From: Heterodera schachtii
Lineage: Eukaryota > Nematoda > Chromadorea > Rhabditida > Heteroderidae
Direction of reading: 5' to 3'
Assembly (NCBI GenBank): GCA_023374025.1
Contig: SIJG01000109.1
Span: 127,577-191,576, forward strand
DNA: 64,000 bases
Below, piece by piece: positions 12,996-24,042 of the stretch (position 1 is the first letter of the stretch; the number at the start of each line of letters is the position of its first letter). Below the pieces are notes generated by a model. The model ran no database searches and was not told where the DNA came from. It was given only the letters and a program-made list of their open reading frames with translations. Made by a program: the position numbers and the translations under genes.

Positions 12996-13438
12996 ACGCC
13001 GCTCCCGACCCCAATGTTCCAAAAGAGTTTTTTGGAAAAAACAGCGCCACAAAAACAGCGATTTAAGAAATTGCTAATTTATTTAAAAAATCCAGAATTT
13101 TGGGACTCAGAAAATTCCAAGATCCCCCCCTGAAATGAAAATTTTTAAAAATTTTACTCGAATTCGTCCCCCAAAACGAAAATACAAAATTTTATGGGTA
13201 CATTTTTGAATATTGGCAATTCGTAACAAAGTGCACTCAAATTTTCAAACTTTTTTGCAAAAAATTTTTTTCTTGGGAAAATTCCCGGTTGGTCCCGATC
13301 CCGGCTTTTCTCGCGGTCCCGATCCCGGTCCCGGTCAAAAAACTTGGTCCCGGTCCCGGTCCCGACTTTTCTGGTCCCGGTAAGTCCTGGTCCCGGTTTT
13401 TGTCAAATTTCCCGGTCCCGACCAACTTTAATAAATAT

Positions 13439-14910
13439 CATTAATTATTTTTCTTCTTCATCTTTTCTTGTAAAAAACACTTTCATTAGTGTCAGCTTCT
13501 ATAGTTTTCATAGATTACTGCTTTTTTCATTGGTAATTTAATTTATAATATTTTTAAAAAAATTATTTTTTGCCTTAGCTCAAATTTTACATATCTTGAC
13601 TATTATAGTTCTTTGTTGTGACTCAATTATGCGTTCTAAAGGAGTTTTGAACAAACATGAAATTTGTAACAATTGCTTTGTTTAAATATTTAAAATAAAT
13701 TTTATTATTTTTTTAAAAAAATAAATTTATTTGTATGAGTTTTTTACGATTTCAAATTTTTATAATTTATTATTGAAATTATTTTTTAGAAAAAGAATTC
13801 AAATGAATTATTTTTAAGCATTGCCTCTTTATTCAGCTAGTTTTAAAACTTTAAGAAGGAATTTCCGTAACTTTTGTAAAAAATAAATTCATTTTCTTAC
13901 TTTTTCTGGGTTCCAAAAATTATTTATTTATTATTGGGTATTTTTTATTTATTTATTATTAAAAATTTTTTTTTTTTGTATGTTTTGATTGAAATAGGAC
14001 GAATAATTGTAATTTTTTATATATTAAACCAAGTATTTGTATTTAATTTAAATTTGTATTAATTATATGATTTAAAAAAGATTTTTCAAAATTGGGATGG
14101 AAACCGTCCCAAATTCCCCCAAGAATCACACAAATCTTTTCTTATGCGAAGCAGGAGAATACTTTATTTTTATATAATTTTAAATATATTTAAATTGGTT
14201 GAAACCAATTCATCAGCTAGCTTTTATATTGTTGCTTTTAATTAGAAAGAAAATTATTTAATTACTGTTTTAAGTATTAATGAAGTTTTAATTTATTATT
14301 TATTATCCGATTTATTATACATTATTAGTTCAAATTTTAGTTGCAATTTATTTACTTTTTATAATAATTTTTTAATGCAAAAATATTTTGTGATGAGATT
14401 TTCACTGTTTTTGGTAAATAATTTTACTTATTTTCTTCTTCGCTTCTTTTTCTAAAAATATTTTTTATTTTTCAAATAAATAAATCCGTTACATTTAAAA
14501 AAAAAATATTTTTTCCATTTAATTTAATGATCTCAAGCACCCTTTAGCTTCAAAGATTGCGCATCTTTTTTTTAGTATTTTTTTATTTGGTTTCTTTTTT
14601 TTATACGGATATACTTTAAAAAATATTTATTATTTATCATTTAATAAATTGCTTTCGTTTCCATTCATAAAATTAACTAAAGATTTTTTAATTTCGTTAA
14701 ATAATTTTTTAAAGTATTTGTATAAAATTTTTGATTTTCTGTCTTTATTTACGGTTCAAAAATATTGGTAATTGATTTTTTTAAAAAATTATTGTTTTTT
14801 CTTTCTTTTTAATTATGTTTTCTTGAATAAATGAAAAGACAGAATGATATAATTATTTTATTAATTTCATTCTTTTTTTATTATTTTATGTATTGGTTTA
14901 TGCCGCTTTT
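13439..14910. other. T-rich diverged repeat, no gene
   Basis: Sequence at 13.80-13.97 kb (GCATTGCC..TTTATTCAGCT, then TACTTTTTCTGnGTTCC) resembles 4.08-4.22 kb. The segments around 12.30-12.45 kb and 14.28-14.45 kb resemble each other (TTATTATnCAATTTATTATATATTATTAGTTC-like). No open frame can be supported as a gene. Confidence 0.4.
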
Positions 14911-14918
14911 ATTATTAT

Positions 14919-15720
14919 CAGGGCTGCAAAAAATATGCACGAAAAATGACCAAAATATGCACATAAATATGCAAATAAAATTGCCAAATATGCACCAAAT
15001 ATGCACAAAAATCGCAAAATATGCACCAAATATGCACAAAAAACTTGAAATTAGGGGTGCAAATTCAATTTAAAAAATTTTTTTCATTAGTGCACTTGCC
15101 AATGAGCTACATTTCTTTTAAAAATTCACTTAGCAAATATTGACATTTTTAAATCAAAAATTTTGTCATGAAAAAAAATGGGGGAAGAATTTTTGAGAAA
15201 ATTTTCCAATTCTTAGTGGTGTGTTTTTTAAAAATTTTCGGTCGATTCTTAGGGGTGTATTTTTCTGAATTTTTAGGGCCGATTCTTAGGGGTGTATTTT
15301 TCTGAATTTTTAGGGCCGATTCTTAGGGGTGTATTTTTCTGAATTTTTAGGGCCGATTCTTAGGGGTGTATTTTTCTGAATTTTTAGGGCCGATTCTTAG
15401 GGGTGTATTTTTCTGAATTTTTAGGGCCGATTCTTAGGGGTGTATTTTTCTGAATTTTTAGGGCCGATTCTTAGGGGTGTATTTTCCGTTTTTATTGCAT
15501 TTTTGTTAAGAAATTTTCCAAAAAATGGCGAAATATGCACAAACATGCACAAAAAGCCAAAATATGCAAAATATGCATTAACACCCAAATTATGCAAAAA
15601 TATGCAAATAAAAGTCCCGATTTTTATACGCAAACACAAAAAAGAAAGTGTTTTTCCTACTATTTATAGCATGGAGAAGCCAGGAAAAAAATATGCATTT
15701 GCATGTTTTTTGCAGCCCTG
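14919..15720. mobile_element. hAT-type MITE, CAGGGCTGCA termini, full length
   Basis: Starts CAGGGCTGCAAAAAA and ends TTTTTTGCAGCCCTG, flanked by a perfect 8-bp duplication ATTATTAT (14911-14918 and 15721-15728). This is textbook hAT structure. The 802-bp body has no transposase. Both sides hold many TATGCA motifs about 10-14 bp apart, including the octamer ATGCAAAT. The centre holds seven tandem 37-bp units (15243-15487). A second copy at 52852-53368 has the same ends but lacks the expansion. Confidence 0.93.
15243..15487. repeat. Seven tandem 37-bp units inside the MITE
   Basis: The unit contains CGATTCTTAGGGGTGTAT and TTTTTCTGAATTTTTAGGGC. Unit starts at 15243, 15280 and onward to 15465 are exactly 37 bp apart, so seven copies (the last partial) with almost no variation. 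The sister element at 53.1 kb has a single TTCTTGGGGGTGTATTTTCCG, so the array arose by local expansion in this copy. Confidence 0.92.
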
Positions 15721-15728
15721 ATTATTAT

Positions 15729-16861
15729 CTTTAAATTTATATTAATTGTTGTATTAGGTTGGCGGCTTTGATTTTTCGCCGATTTCTCGCGTTCGAATTA
15801 CAAATTCCTATTTCTTGGCGTCCCGAGGTTTATAAACGCTTATTATGCAATTTGTTTTAAATATGTATAGCTTATATAAATGTTATTTTTAATATCTTCG
15901 ATATTTTTTACCTTTTGTAATTTTGTCAGCAGTCAAAAATTTTGGAAAGATTATTTCGGAGAAAAATTTATTTGTGATCTATTAATAGTAAAAAAAATTT
16001 GTTTCCTAGTGAAATTTTATTTTTTAGCAAATGACCTTTATTCATTGTTTCGGAAATTGAGTTTATTATTTTCTAAGTATTTACCGCCGCATATACATTT
16101 CTTAGTATTTTATTTTTAATACATTTATGATAAATTTGAATATTTTTTTCTGCGCATTCTCACTCTGTGATTAGAGGTAGAAGTCGTCTCTTCATATACG
16201 ATTGAAAATGTAGCATTCTTGCTTTCATTTTATCAAATTTTAATAATTTTTACATTAATTAAATTTATTTATATGAGTATTTTACAATTTTTCGAAGATT
16301 TCACATTATTTTTTTTAAATAATTTTTAGAGACAGCTTTTTTAAAATTTTAAGAAAGTTATTTGACAAATTTGTACATTTTTTTAAATATAAATTTATTT
16401 TTTGAGTTTAATTTTAAAAGAAATAATTTTAATGATATTAATAAAAAGGCACTGGTCTCATTAATTGACATGCATAAATTGCATGAACTAAGCCTTCTTC
16501 ATTATACTAAATAATTTTCTTTATAATATAGAAGTTTTGATTTAGCATTTTAGGCTTATTGCATTCCTGAAAAATATTCTCTTTGTGTTAATAATTAATT
16601 TAAAAATTAAAAATATTTTTGTTTTTTTGTCCTCTAATAATTGGCTATTGTATTTGAGAATTGAAAAAAAAAATTTTGATGTGTTTTTTTGATTACCTTT
16701 ATTTATTATACCATCGAATGTTTAATTGGAAATAGTTAATTTTTATTAAAATTTTTCTTAAACTGATTTAATGCTTTCAATTCTCATGTTGAAACGGTAA
16801 CACCGGAAAGCGCTTTCGTTCCTTGGTAAATTTTTAAATGAATTATTTTCATTATATTTTT
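15729..16861. other. T-rich diverged repeat, no gene
   Basis: Continues the similarity to 3.4-4.6 kb: GCCGATTTCTCGCGTT, TTCTTGGCGTCCCGA, AACGCTTATTATGCAATTTG, GTCAGCAGTCAAAAATTTT, then GTAGAAGTCGTCTCTTCATA and AACGGTAACACCGGAAAG, in the same order. The 79-codon frame at 15880-16119 is F/L/Y-rich and has no counterpart at 3.5 kb, so I do not call it a gene. Confidence 0.45.
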
Positions 16862-16927
16862 GGTGCCGCGTCGTTGCGCGAAACCCGAAAAAATGTATAT
16901 TTCGCGAAAACCGCAAAAATTTTATAA

Positions 16928-17514
16928 TTAATTTATTTAAATGTTATTAAGCAAATTAACAAGGATAACTCAGGAAATACGCTGGTTAGAAACCCATTTG
17001 GCGGATTAGGCAAAACAGCATGGGTGGCGGTTTTTAGGAAATGCACCAACATCTTTGCTGAAAAAGAATTTGCTTTTTCTGATATGATTGAAACTAAGAA
17101 TTTTTTTATTAAAAAAATTTATGACGATTGTTCAAAATTCATAGATTTTTGAGGACCCAAGAGGTCAATACTCGCATAAAAATTTACTCATAAGAAATTC
17201 TTTGGCGTGGCATAAAGCCGCAGTCCAAATGGTAGGTCGTTAATCCTAGAGAATGACTAAAATATGGGCTATGATTCTTAACATAAATAAATGGTGATGG
17301 AATGTTTGAGTATAATCCTACTGCTGATGAATCATCATTTTAAATTATTACCATTATTATTTAATATTCTATAAGTTATGTTACCTATTAAATAGATTTG
17401 GATAATCCTACTGCTGAATTGACTAAGCAAGAGAATATAAATCAACTTTATTTACTTCAAGCGGGGACATTTTCAAGCGATCATAGATCCAAATTGATTG
17501 AATTAAATGTTTGA
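16928..17514 (+). pseudogene. Broken protein-coding remnant, possible P-loop
   Basis: The best coding-like region in the window, in three open pieces on the plus strand. The first (16928-17152, 74 codons) includes NPFGGLGKTAWVAVFRKC and FSDMIETKNFF. The second (17151-17243), in another frame, begins EDPRGQYSHKNLLIRNSLAW. The third (17392-17514) includes DNPTAELTKQENINQLYL and ends LIELNV-stop. Composition is far more balanced than the neighbours. FGGLGKTA resembles the phosphate-binding loop of STAND-type NTPases, but the expected leading glycine is a proline, so this is only a hint. The frame change at 17150 points to a pseudogene. Alternatively, short introns join the pieces: a GTATAATCC donor near 17310 and a TTAAATAG acceptor at 17388-17395 would fit. 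Not recognised as a known protein. Confidence 0.45.
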
Positions 17515-17820
17515 TTATATTTATTAGAGATTTACTTTAATAAATTAAATTATAAATAAATAAATAAATAGTGGACCCAAAAATTTATATAATTTAAATA
17601 ATAAGGTTTAAAAAACAAAAAAACGTCAAATGAAAATGACCAAGTAATAATTAAAAATATCTTAATAAATCAATAAAATAAACATAAATTGTATTAATAA
17701 AAATTATTTTATACAATCAAGTACACCATTACGGCACAGTCTAAATTAAATAACTTGGGTGAGATATTTATTTCATTTCAATGTTTTATTATATTATATC
17801 AACCATTCTGGCATAAAGAG
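17515..17820. other. AT-rich spacer after the remnant
   Basis: Contains several AATAAA-like motifs (17555-17570) that could serve as polyadenylation signals for the upstream remnant. No open frame. Confidence 0.3.
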
Positions 17821-18682
17821 TTTGCCAAATAAGAAAACGATGTTGACACACTTATGATTTTATATTTTCAATATAATCTAAAGCATAATATTTATTGTTT
17901 GGTTTTTTTTTATTTGCAATTCCTTTTAAAATAATTTCAGAAATAAGTATTCAAGCATAGTTCTATTTTATATAACTTTGATTTAATCTATAAACTGAAC
18001 CGAAAAATATTTTATTAACGCAATAATGCGTTTGATAATTATCCTTTTGTATTTTCATTTGAGATAGCTGAAATACATTATAATTTTTTTATTTTTAAAC
18101 AATTTTTCATATTTTTTGAAAACTTTAATTTTAACTAATTGCTTGATCAAACAATTAATATCTTTTCAAAAGATTTCTTATTTTTACCGAGAATTTATAT
18201 TTATAATTTTTGATAAAAGACTCAGACCAAATTAATTTAAAAATTTATAACTAACAGCTTTAAGATAGATGAACGTATTTTGAATGATTTCATTTTCCTA
18301 ATGCAAAGTAAGATCCAAACAACTAATTTGTATTTAAATATATTTTTATTGATTTATAAGTATTCGTAGTTATTTCTATTAAATAAAGTGAAAATTTTTT
18401 AGTAAAAATTTTTTTAGTCACGTATAATATGCAAAGTATTTTATTCGATTATTAATAAATAAATTGTTCATTTTTCTGAATATCATTATTAAAAAGTTTG
18501 TGTAGAATCAAATAAAAATTTTAAAAACATTTTGAAAAAGTTTATTTTATATTAAAAAAATAATTTATACGTTCAGGTACACTTTAAATTTATTAAATAA
18601 GTATAAATAATGAACAGCATTCAAATTAAATGGTCATTTTTCATCATAAGTGTGCCAACATCGTTTTCTTATTGTGCCAAAT
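17821..18682. repeat. Inverted repeat pair, possible MITE
   Basis: The left arm TTTGCCAAATAAGAAAACG..ACACTTATGAT (17821-17858) is complementary, with few differences, to 18643-18682 (ATCATAAGTGTGCC..CGTTTTCTTATTGTGCCAAAT). The arms are about 38 bp and the enclosed 780 bp is AT-rich and non-coding. No target duplication is visible, so an element is likely but its exact ends are uncertain. Confidence 0.6.
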
Positions 18683-20469
18683 AATAATAAACTCAATTTT
18701 GCTAATGAAATAAATCCTGCATTCGTAGTTAGAGGGAAAGAAACTTTATATTGAGCAAGATGAAAATCTTCGGGAAATATTTTTTTCACCTAATTCTATT
18801 TCTTTTCTTTTCTTTATTTTATTTTTAATTTTTTTATTTTTTTTCATAGATCATTTTAAACCGATTCTTTTGGGAGCTCATAATTCACACCAAACATAAA
18901 ACCATTCTTTCATTATAAAAATAAATTAGCGATTCTTTTTAAATTAAAATATTTTCATTTTCCCTTTTATATTAAAAATAAAATTAAATTTTTGCTTCCT
19001 TTTTAATTTAATCAAACTTAATATTAACGAATTTACTTTTGTAAATCGTGAATCAAATGAATTTTGCATTTGCATTTATTATAAAATAAATTCCTTCTAA
19101 AAATAATGCAAGAAAAAAAAATATTATACCAAATTTATAAAAAGCATATTTAAAAATCATATAAAGTTTATAATAAAGTATTTAAAAACAGTAAAAACGT
19201 GAAGGTAAAAAACTTTACAACATGTTGAAGACTTAGATAAAAAAAATAGCGCATTATTAAATTATTTTACTCATATAATATGTCTGAACAAAAGGCTGAG
19301 GCATTATAATTTTAAAATGCAAAATAAATAAATATTTAATTAATAAGAAAAAATAGTTCCAAAAAAATAACTGGAAATAACTTACATTTTGATTTTTGTA
19401 TGACCATAAACATAAAACACATTAAATTCCTTAAAGAAATAAAAATTATAAATTTAATGAAAGAACAATCAGCAAGAGAAAAAATTACCGACAAATATTT
19501 TTAAAAAATTCATAAAAGAAACAAATGAGAAAAAATATGATAATTTATATAAATGATTTCATAATTTAATAAAAATTGTTAAATGAAATTAAAAATAATA
19601 TATCACAATTCCGAAAAATTGAAGGGAAACAAAGAAAAAATAAATCTAATTGATAAAAAAAACTAATAATCGGGACATAAGAAAATCATAGTGATATAAA
19701 AAAAGATATAACAAAAAAAGTGAAAGATAAAATTATAAAAATGACACATAAAAATTATTTTATTTTATTTCATAATAGATTCTCAAGATCCATATAGAAT
19801 ATTCTAACTTTAAAATTATCTACAAAATTATTAATAATATTTCGTTATTTCATTGATTTTTTTTAAAAAAATGCGAATTGCAACAGTAATTAAGAAATTA
19901 ATTAATTAAAAAATCATAGTTTTTTAAAGTTTTAAATCCATTTTGGTTGTTTGTTGTACTTTTAAGTTTATTTAAGCAAATATTAAATAATATATTTGAT
20001 TGAATAGTTCCACCTGTTTTATCCTTGCCAAAATTGGCATAATTGGATTTTCTAAAATTTTAAATTTATGTAGTAAATTAATTATTTAATTGACCATAGA
20101 AATTTTAAACTTTCATTGATTTCTTTAATTGAAATAAATACCAATTGATAAAATTATAATAGATAGGTGTTAAATTACCATAAATATAAAAACAAAAATA
20201 ACATAAACAATTTATTAAGAAAGGTTTTTTGCTTTTATTTATTAATTTTTTTAGTTTTTTGTGCTTTTAAAAAAATTTAAAAAACAAACTAAAGTGAAAA
20301 ACAAAAAAAACAATTATAAATTATAAAAAACATTATGCAATAAATAACAAATTTTAACGACATTAAGTCAATATTATATATTATTATTTATTCATTTTTT
20401 GTGAATTAAAATTTTATAAATTTCTCGTTAATAGACTCAGCATTTTAATTCAGAGCTTCGATATCTAGG
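18683..20469. other. AT-rich, no gene seen
   Basis: Long A-rich stretch from about 19.0 kb. No open frame above background, no RNA gene and no clear repeat boundary. Confidence 0.4.
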
Positions 20470-20755
20470 ATTTTTCCAGAATTTTATTAAAGTTTTAAAC
20501 CGTTTCCGTTTGACTGTTTCCAGAATTTTGGTTAATATATTTAAACCGTTTTAGTTTGACTCTGTTTCTAGAATTTGGTTAATATATTTAAACCGTTTCC
20601 GTTTGACAGTTTCCAAAATTTTGTTAATGTTTTAACTGTTTCCGTTTGACTGTTTCCAGAATTTTGGTTAATTTAACAAAATTCTGGAAACAGTCAAACG
20701 GAAACGGTTTAATATATTAACCAAAACTCTTGAAACATTCAAACGGAAACGGTTT
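20470..20755. repeat. Tandem 46-bp repeat ending in an inverted copy (hairpin)
   Basis: A unit with AAACCGTTTCCGTTTGAC and TTTCCAGAATTTTGGTTAA occurs four times in direct orientation, roughly 43-47 bp apart (CCG landmarks at 20500, 20546, 20593 and 20636). Two inverted copies then follow directly. The junction makes a near-perfect hairpin with arms of about 38 bp (20635-20672 and 20674-20712). Confidence 0.85.
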
Positions 20756-22556
20756 AAAAATATTATTAGACAATTTAATCTTCAAATGTAAGAAATCTTT
20801 ATTATTTTAGAAAATTATATATCCTGAAATCAACTAAATTTTCTTTATAAAATTGCAAAATTAATGATGCCAAATATCCGAAAGAATATTATTCAAACTT
20901 ATAATTTATATCGACAAAAGCTTTCGAAAAAGAAAATTAATCGAGCTGATTTCTACATTGATAAATGCAAATAAAATTTTAAAAAGAGATTTTTTCTTTC
21001 AATCTTTGTTGCATTTTTTCATTTCTTGTTCTATCACAATTAAATAAGAGATAGTTATCGTTTCTTAATTAATGATATATTATGATTGACTAAATTTTGG
21101 CTTACATTAATTTAATTTAATATTTTTAGAAAAAAAATTATTTTATGAAATATTAAATCCTACCTACATAAATCTTAAAAATGGTAATTCAAGTGATCTA
21201 AAGAGAAAAATTGTCTTATTATACTAATCTAAAACCTATATTATTAAATAATAAATTTTAAAATTTAATATGAATGAACTTTATACATAAAAACGTACCT
21301 GAATTATTAATAGAATTAAACAAAAAATAAGTGATAAACTGATATATTTATAATAAATAAAAAAAGACATAAACAATCTACTCATTAAAAGAAATAAGAA
21401 ATTATTTAAAAAATCAATTAATATTAAAAAATCTAAGTAAAGACTATACATGGGCTGAAAGTTACCAATTTTTTCAACTTCAAAAAATAAATAATAGAGG
21501 AATTTTCAAACTAATTCTACAAAAAAAAATTGCAAAATATAATTTTAATTGTATTTATTAACAAAGTTGTACAAAAAATTTTAAATAATAAAAAACTAAT
21601 TATAAAGTGATTTTTCAGCTTGAAAAATGAAAGGAAAGCCGACTGAACAAAACCTATTTTGGCTAATCTCTGAGTATATCTCTAATTTTAAAAACATTAT
21701 TTGAGAGAAATTTTACGTAAAAAAATAATAAATTATGCAAGAATTAAAACGTATATCAATGAATAGCAAAAAATAATAAAGAAACAATAAAAAAATATTT
21801 TTTACGCGAAAGTAGTTTAAAACAATGTAATTATAGGACAAAAATTTTCATGTTCAACAAAAATTTTAATTCATATATTAAAATAAATTGCGAAAATAAA
21901 AAATATTTTATATTTAAAACGATCTAAAAAATTTGAAAGATTACTTTTCTTGTAAATATTTTTAAATTCAGCAGGTCTGCTGAGCAGGGGAAAAAGCTAG
22001 ATTTTAATTTTGGTGCCACCAAATGGACGGGCAAAAAATTTTGACAAATCACCAACGAGCACGAGACGACAGCAGGAATCAACTTCGTTTTATATAAAAT
22101 TTTACGGCTAAAGATAGGGAAATATATTAAATTTAATTCAAAAAAGAAAATCAATTAAATATATTCTTAAATTCATTAAATAAAATGGCATATTAAATCA
22201 CTGCAATTAAAAAATAATTTGGTAAAAAATAAAAAAGTGATTATCATTATTCAATTTACATAAAGGTGCAAAATTGATATACTAAATATATCCTACAAAA
22301 CACAGTTCAAATTGTTATTTATTTCAATTGTAATACAGATTTTTAAAAAATCTCATTGAATATATTATTTATAGCATGAAAAATGATAATTTAATTTGAT
22401 GTAATTATTTTCTGCTAATAGCTGTTTTAAACCTATTCATATATTAGCTTAATGAATAATTGCATGGGGTTTAATTTATATTATATTTTCAGTTTCATAT
22501 TTTTTTTTTATGTTTAAATTTATGATTAAAATTTCTGAAAATTAAATGGAGAATAA
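20756..22556. other. A-rich block, no confident gene
   Basis: Mostly A-rich and low-complexity. The minus-strand frame at 21924-22154 (76 codons) contains a less AT-rich stretch near 21970-22080 with VVSCSLVICQNFLPVHLVAP, but no recognisable family, no partner exon and no splice pattern. I leave it uncalled. Confidence 0.3.
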
Positions 22557-22574
22557 AGAATTTATATTTTATTA

Positions 22575-22670
22575 ATGTCCTTGCGACCGTGTTTTTTCTT
22601 GCAGGTCTTCAAACGCACTAAGCAATTTCTAAATTGTTCTTTTATGGAATTGAATTATTTGAAAAGATAA
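22575..22670 (+). other. Short protein-like frame
   Basis: ATG at 22575 opens 31 codons with balanced composition (MSLRPCFFLQVFKRTKQFL, then MELNYLKR and stop). TTTTCTTGCAG at 22594-22604 is also a good splice acceptor in the same frame, so the true exon could begin at 22605. Not recognised; could be chance. Confidence 0.22.
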
Positions 22671-23852
22671 TAATATAATCTATTAATTAAATGGTTTTTT
22701 TGGTATTTGTGATATTCATGTTAAATATCATGTTAATTATCAAGAAATTTTTGTTTAAATTTTTAAATTTACAAAAATTATTTAGCATTTTTACTTTCCA
22801 TAATTATTATCATTTTGATTTGTATTTATGTTTAATAATGAAGACTTTTAGTTAAGAAAGTTTTAAAATAAAAAATTTACCAGAGGTTTTTATTTATTAT
22901 GAATTAACTTTTTAATTTATGATTTGGTTAAAAACATTTCTAAAATATTGATTTTTTTTGATTTAAATGCATAATTAGCTTAAATTTGATATAATTATAG
23001 ATTACTTTATTTTAACCGCTGATTGGGATATTGGCTCGATTTTTCAGTGCCGATGATTTTGCTGCGCACCTTTTTCCTCTCCTTTACACACTATGTTGTT
23101 TTAGTAAATCATGAGGGAAGAGGCTCGGTATTAATTACTTAATTGTTTTTGTTTAATTATTTATAAAAATTTTTAAACATAAATTTAACGAAAAAACATG
23201 CATTTTATTTTCTTTTAAGTTATTTTCATTAAATTATTGTTTTTTAATAGTTTGACCTATATAAAGGTCTAAAAACATAATCATTAGTTTACGAAAATAT
23301 AAATATAAATTATTAATTTTACATTTTCATCTTTCGTAAAAATTATTTAATAAAATATTATGTTTAAAAATTAGCATCGTCAACGAGAATAAATTAATTA
23401 TAAATTTTGATAAAAAATACAAAACACATAATTGCATTCAATTCAATTGGAGAACAGAATCTTAGCAATAATTTTTTTTGGGTTTTTTAAAGAGTTTAGT
23501 TAAGAAAATTTAGTAAAAATTTCAATAATTTTTTTCTCTTTTCTCCTTTTACCGGCTACCCACTCCCCGAAAGGATCATCCTTAACAGTGTAAAAATTTC
23601 GCGGTTTCCGAGACTAAAAACCCGAGACCAGGAAGCGAAAAACCCGGGAAATTTCCCGAGTCGGGAACCGAGAACTGAGACTCTTGCACATCCCTACTAT
23701 TGCTGTAATGTTTTATATCAATAAATTAAAAAATAAATGAAAATTAGTGATAAACTTTTCAAAAGTCCGAAAACTTAATCAAAAACCATCGAATTTCAAA
23801 CAGTATAGTATGCCAAAAATTGTTATTAACGGGTTATGTCGCTTCAAATCGC
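22671..23852. other. AT-rich with a GC-rich element end near 23.6 kb
   Basis: At 23590-23693 a patch of CCCGAG and GGGAAC motifs ends in TTGCACATCCCTA, whose complement TAGGGATGTGCAA looks like a hAT-type terminus. No matching left end was found, so this is probably a fragment. TTTTTCAG near 23048 is acceptor-like. No gene called. Confidence 0.35.
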
Positions 23853-24042
23853 CAGTCGGTTTTTTTTCGGTTTTTGAAAAAAGTCGGTCGGTTTTTTCGG
23901 TTTTTTGATTATTTCGGTCGGTCGGTTTCGGTATAAAAACCGAAAAAACCGAAACCGAAAAACCGAAAAACTCAAAAATTTCTCGGTCGGTTTTTTTCGG
24001 TCAAAAACCGAATACCGAAAAAACCGACCGATCCGATCTCTA
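23853..24042 (-). mobile_element. Solo arm of the TAGAGATCGG hAT-type family
   Basis: A 190-bp stretch of degenerate CGGTTTTTT/CCGAAAAAA repeats ending CCGATCCGATCTCTA. In reverse complement this matches the left arm of the element at 48826-50089, including TAGAGATCGGATCGG and GAAATTTTTGAGTTTTTCGG. The other terminus is missing, so this is a fragment or deletion derivative. Confidence 0.75.

Larger units (their letters stand above)
12463..13430. mobile_element. hAT-type MITE with GGGACC-rich arms
   Basis: Termini are TAGAGTTGGTCGGGACC on the left and the near-exact complement, ending CCGACCAACTTTA, on the right. Both are flanked by perfect 8-bp direct repeats ATAAATAT (12455-12462 and 13431-13438). 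An 8-bp duplication with a TAGAG end fits hAT. Both arms (12470-12600 and 13280-13420) are degenerate arrays of the hexamer CCCGGT/GGGACC. The 968-bp body has no transposase. It contains a tRNA-like relic and one hairpin module, so it looks composite. Confidence 0.88.

Noticed and set aside
15243..15487. CRISPR-like array
   Set aside because: Units are contiguous 37-mers with no unique spacers, inside a eukaryotic hAT MITE.
16861..17300. Alternative genetic code (TAA/TAG read as Gln, ciliate-like)
   Set aside because: It lengthens some frames, for example from 17151 past 17243 and from 40470 to 40748, but in DNA this AT-rich any code with TGA as the only stop does so by chance. No family supports it.
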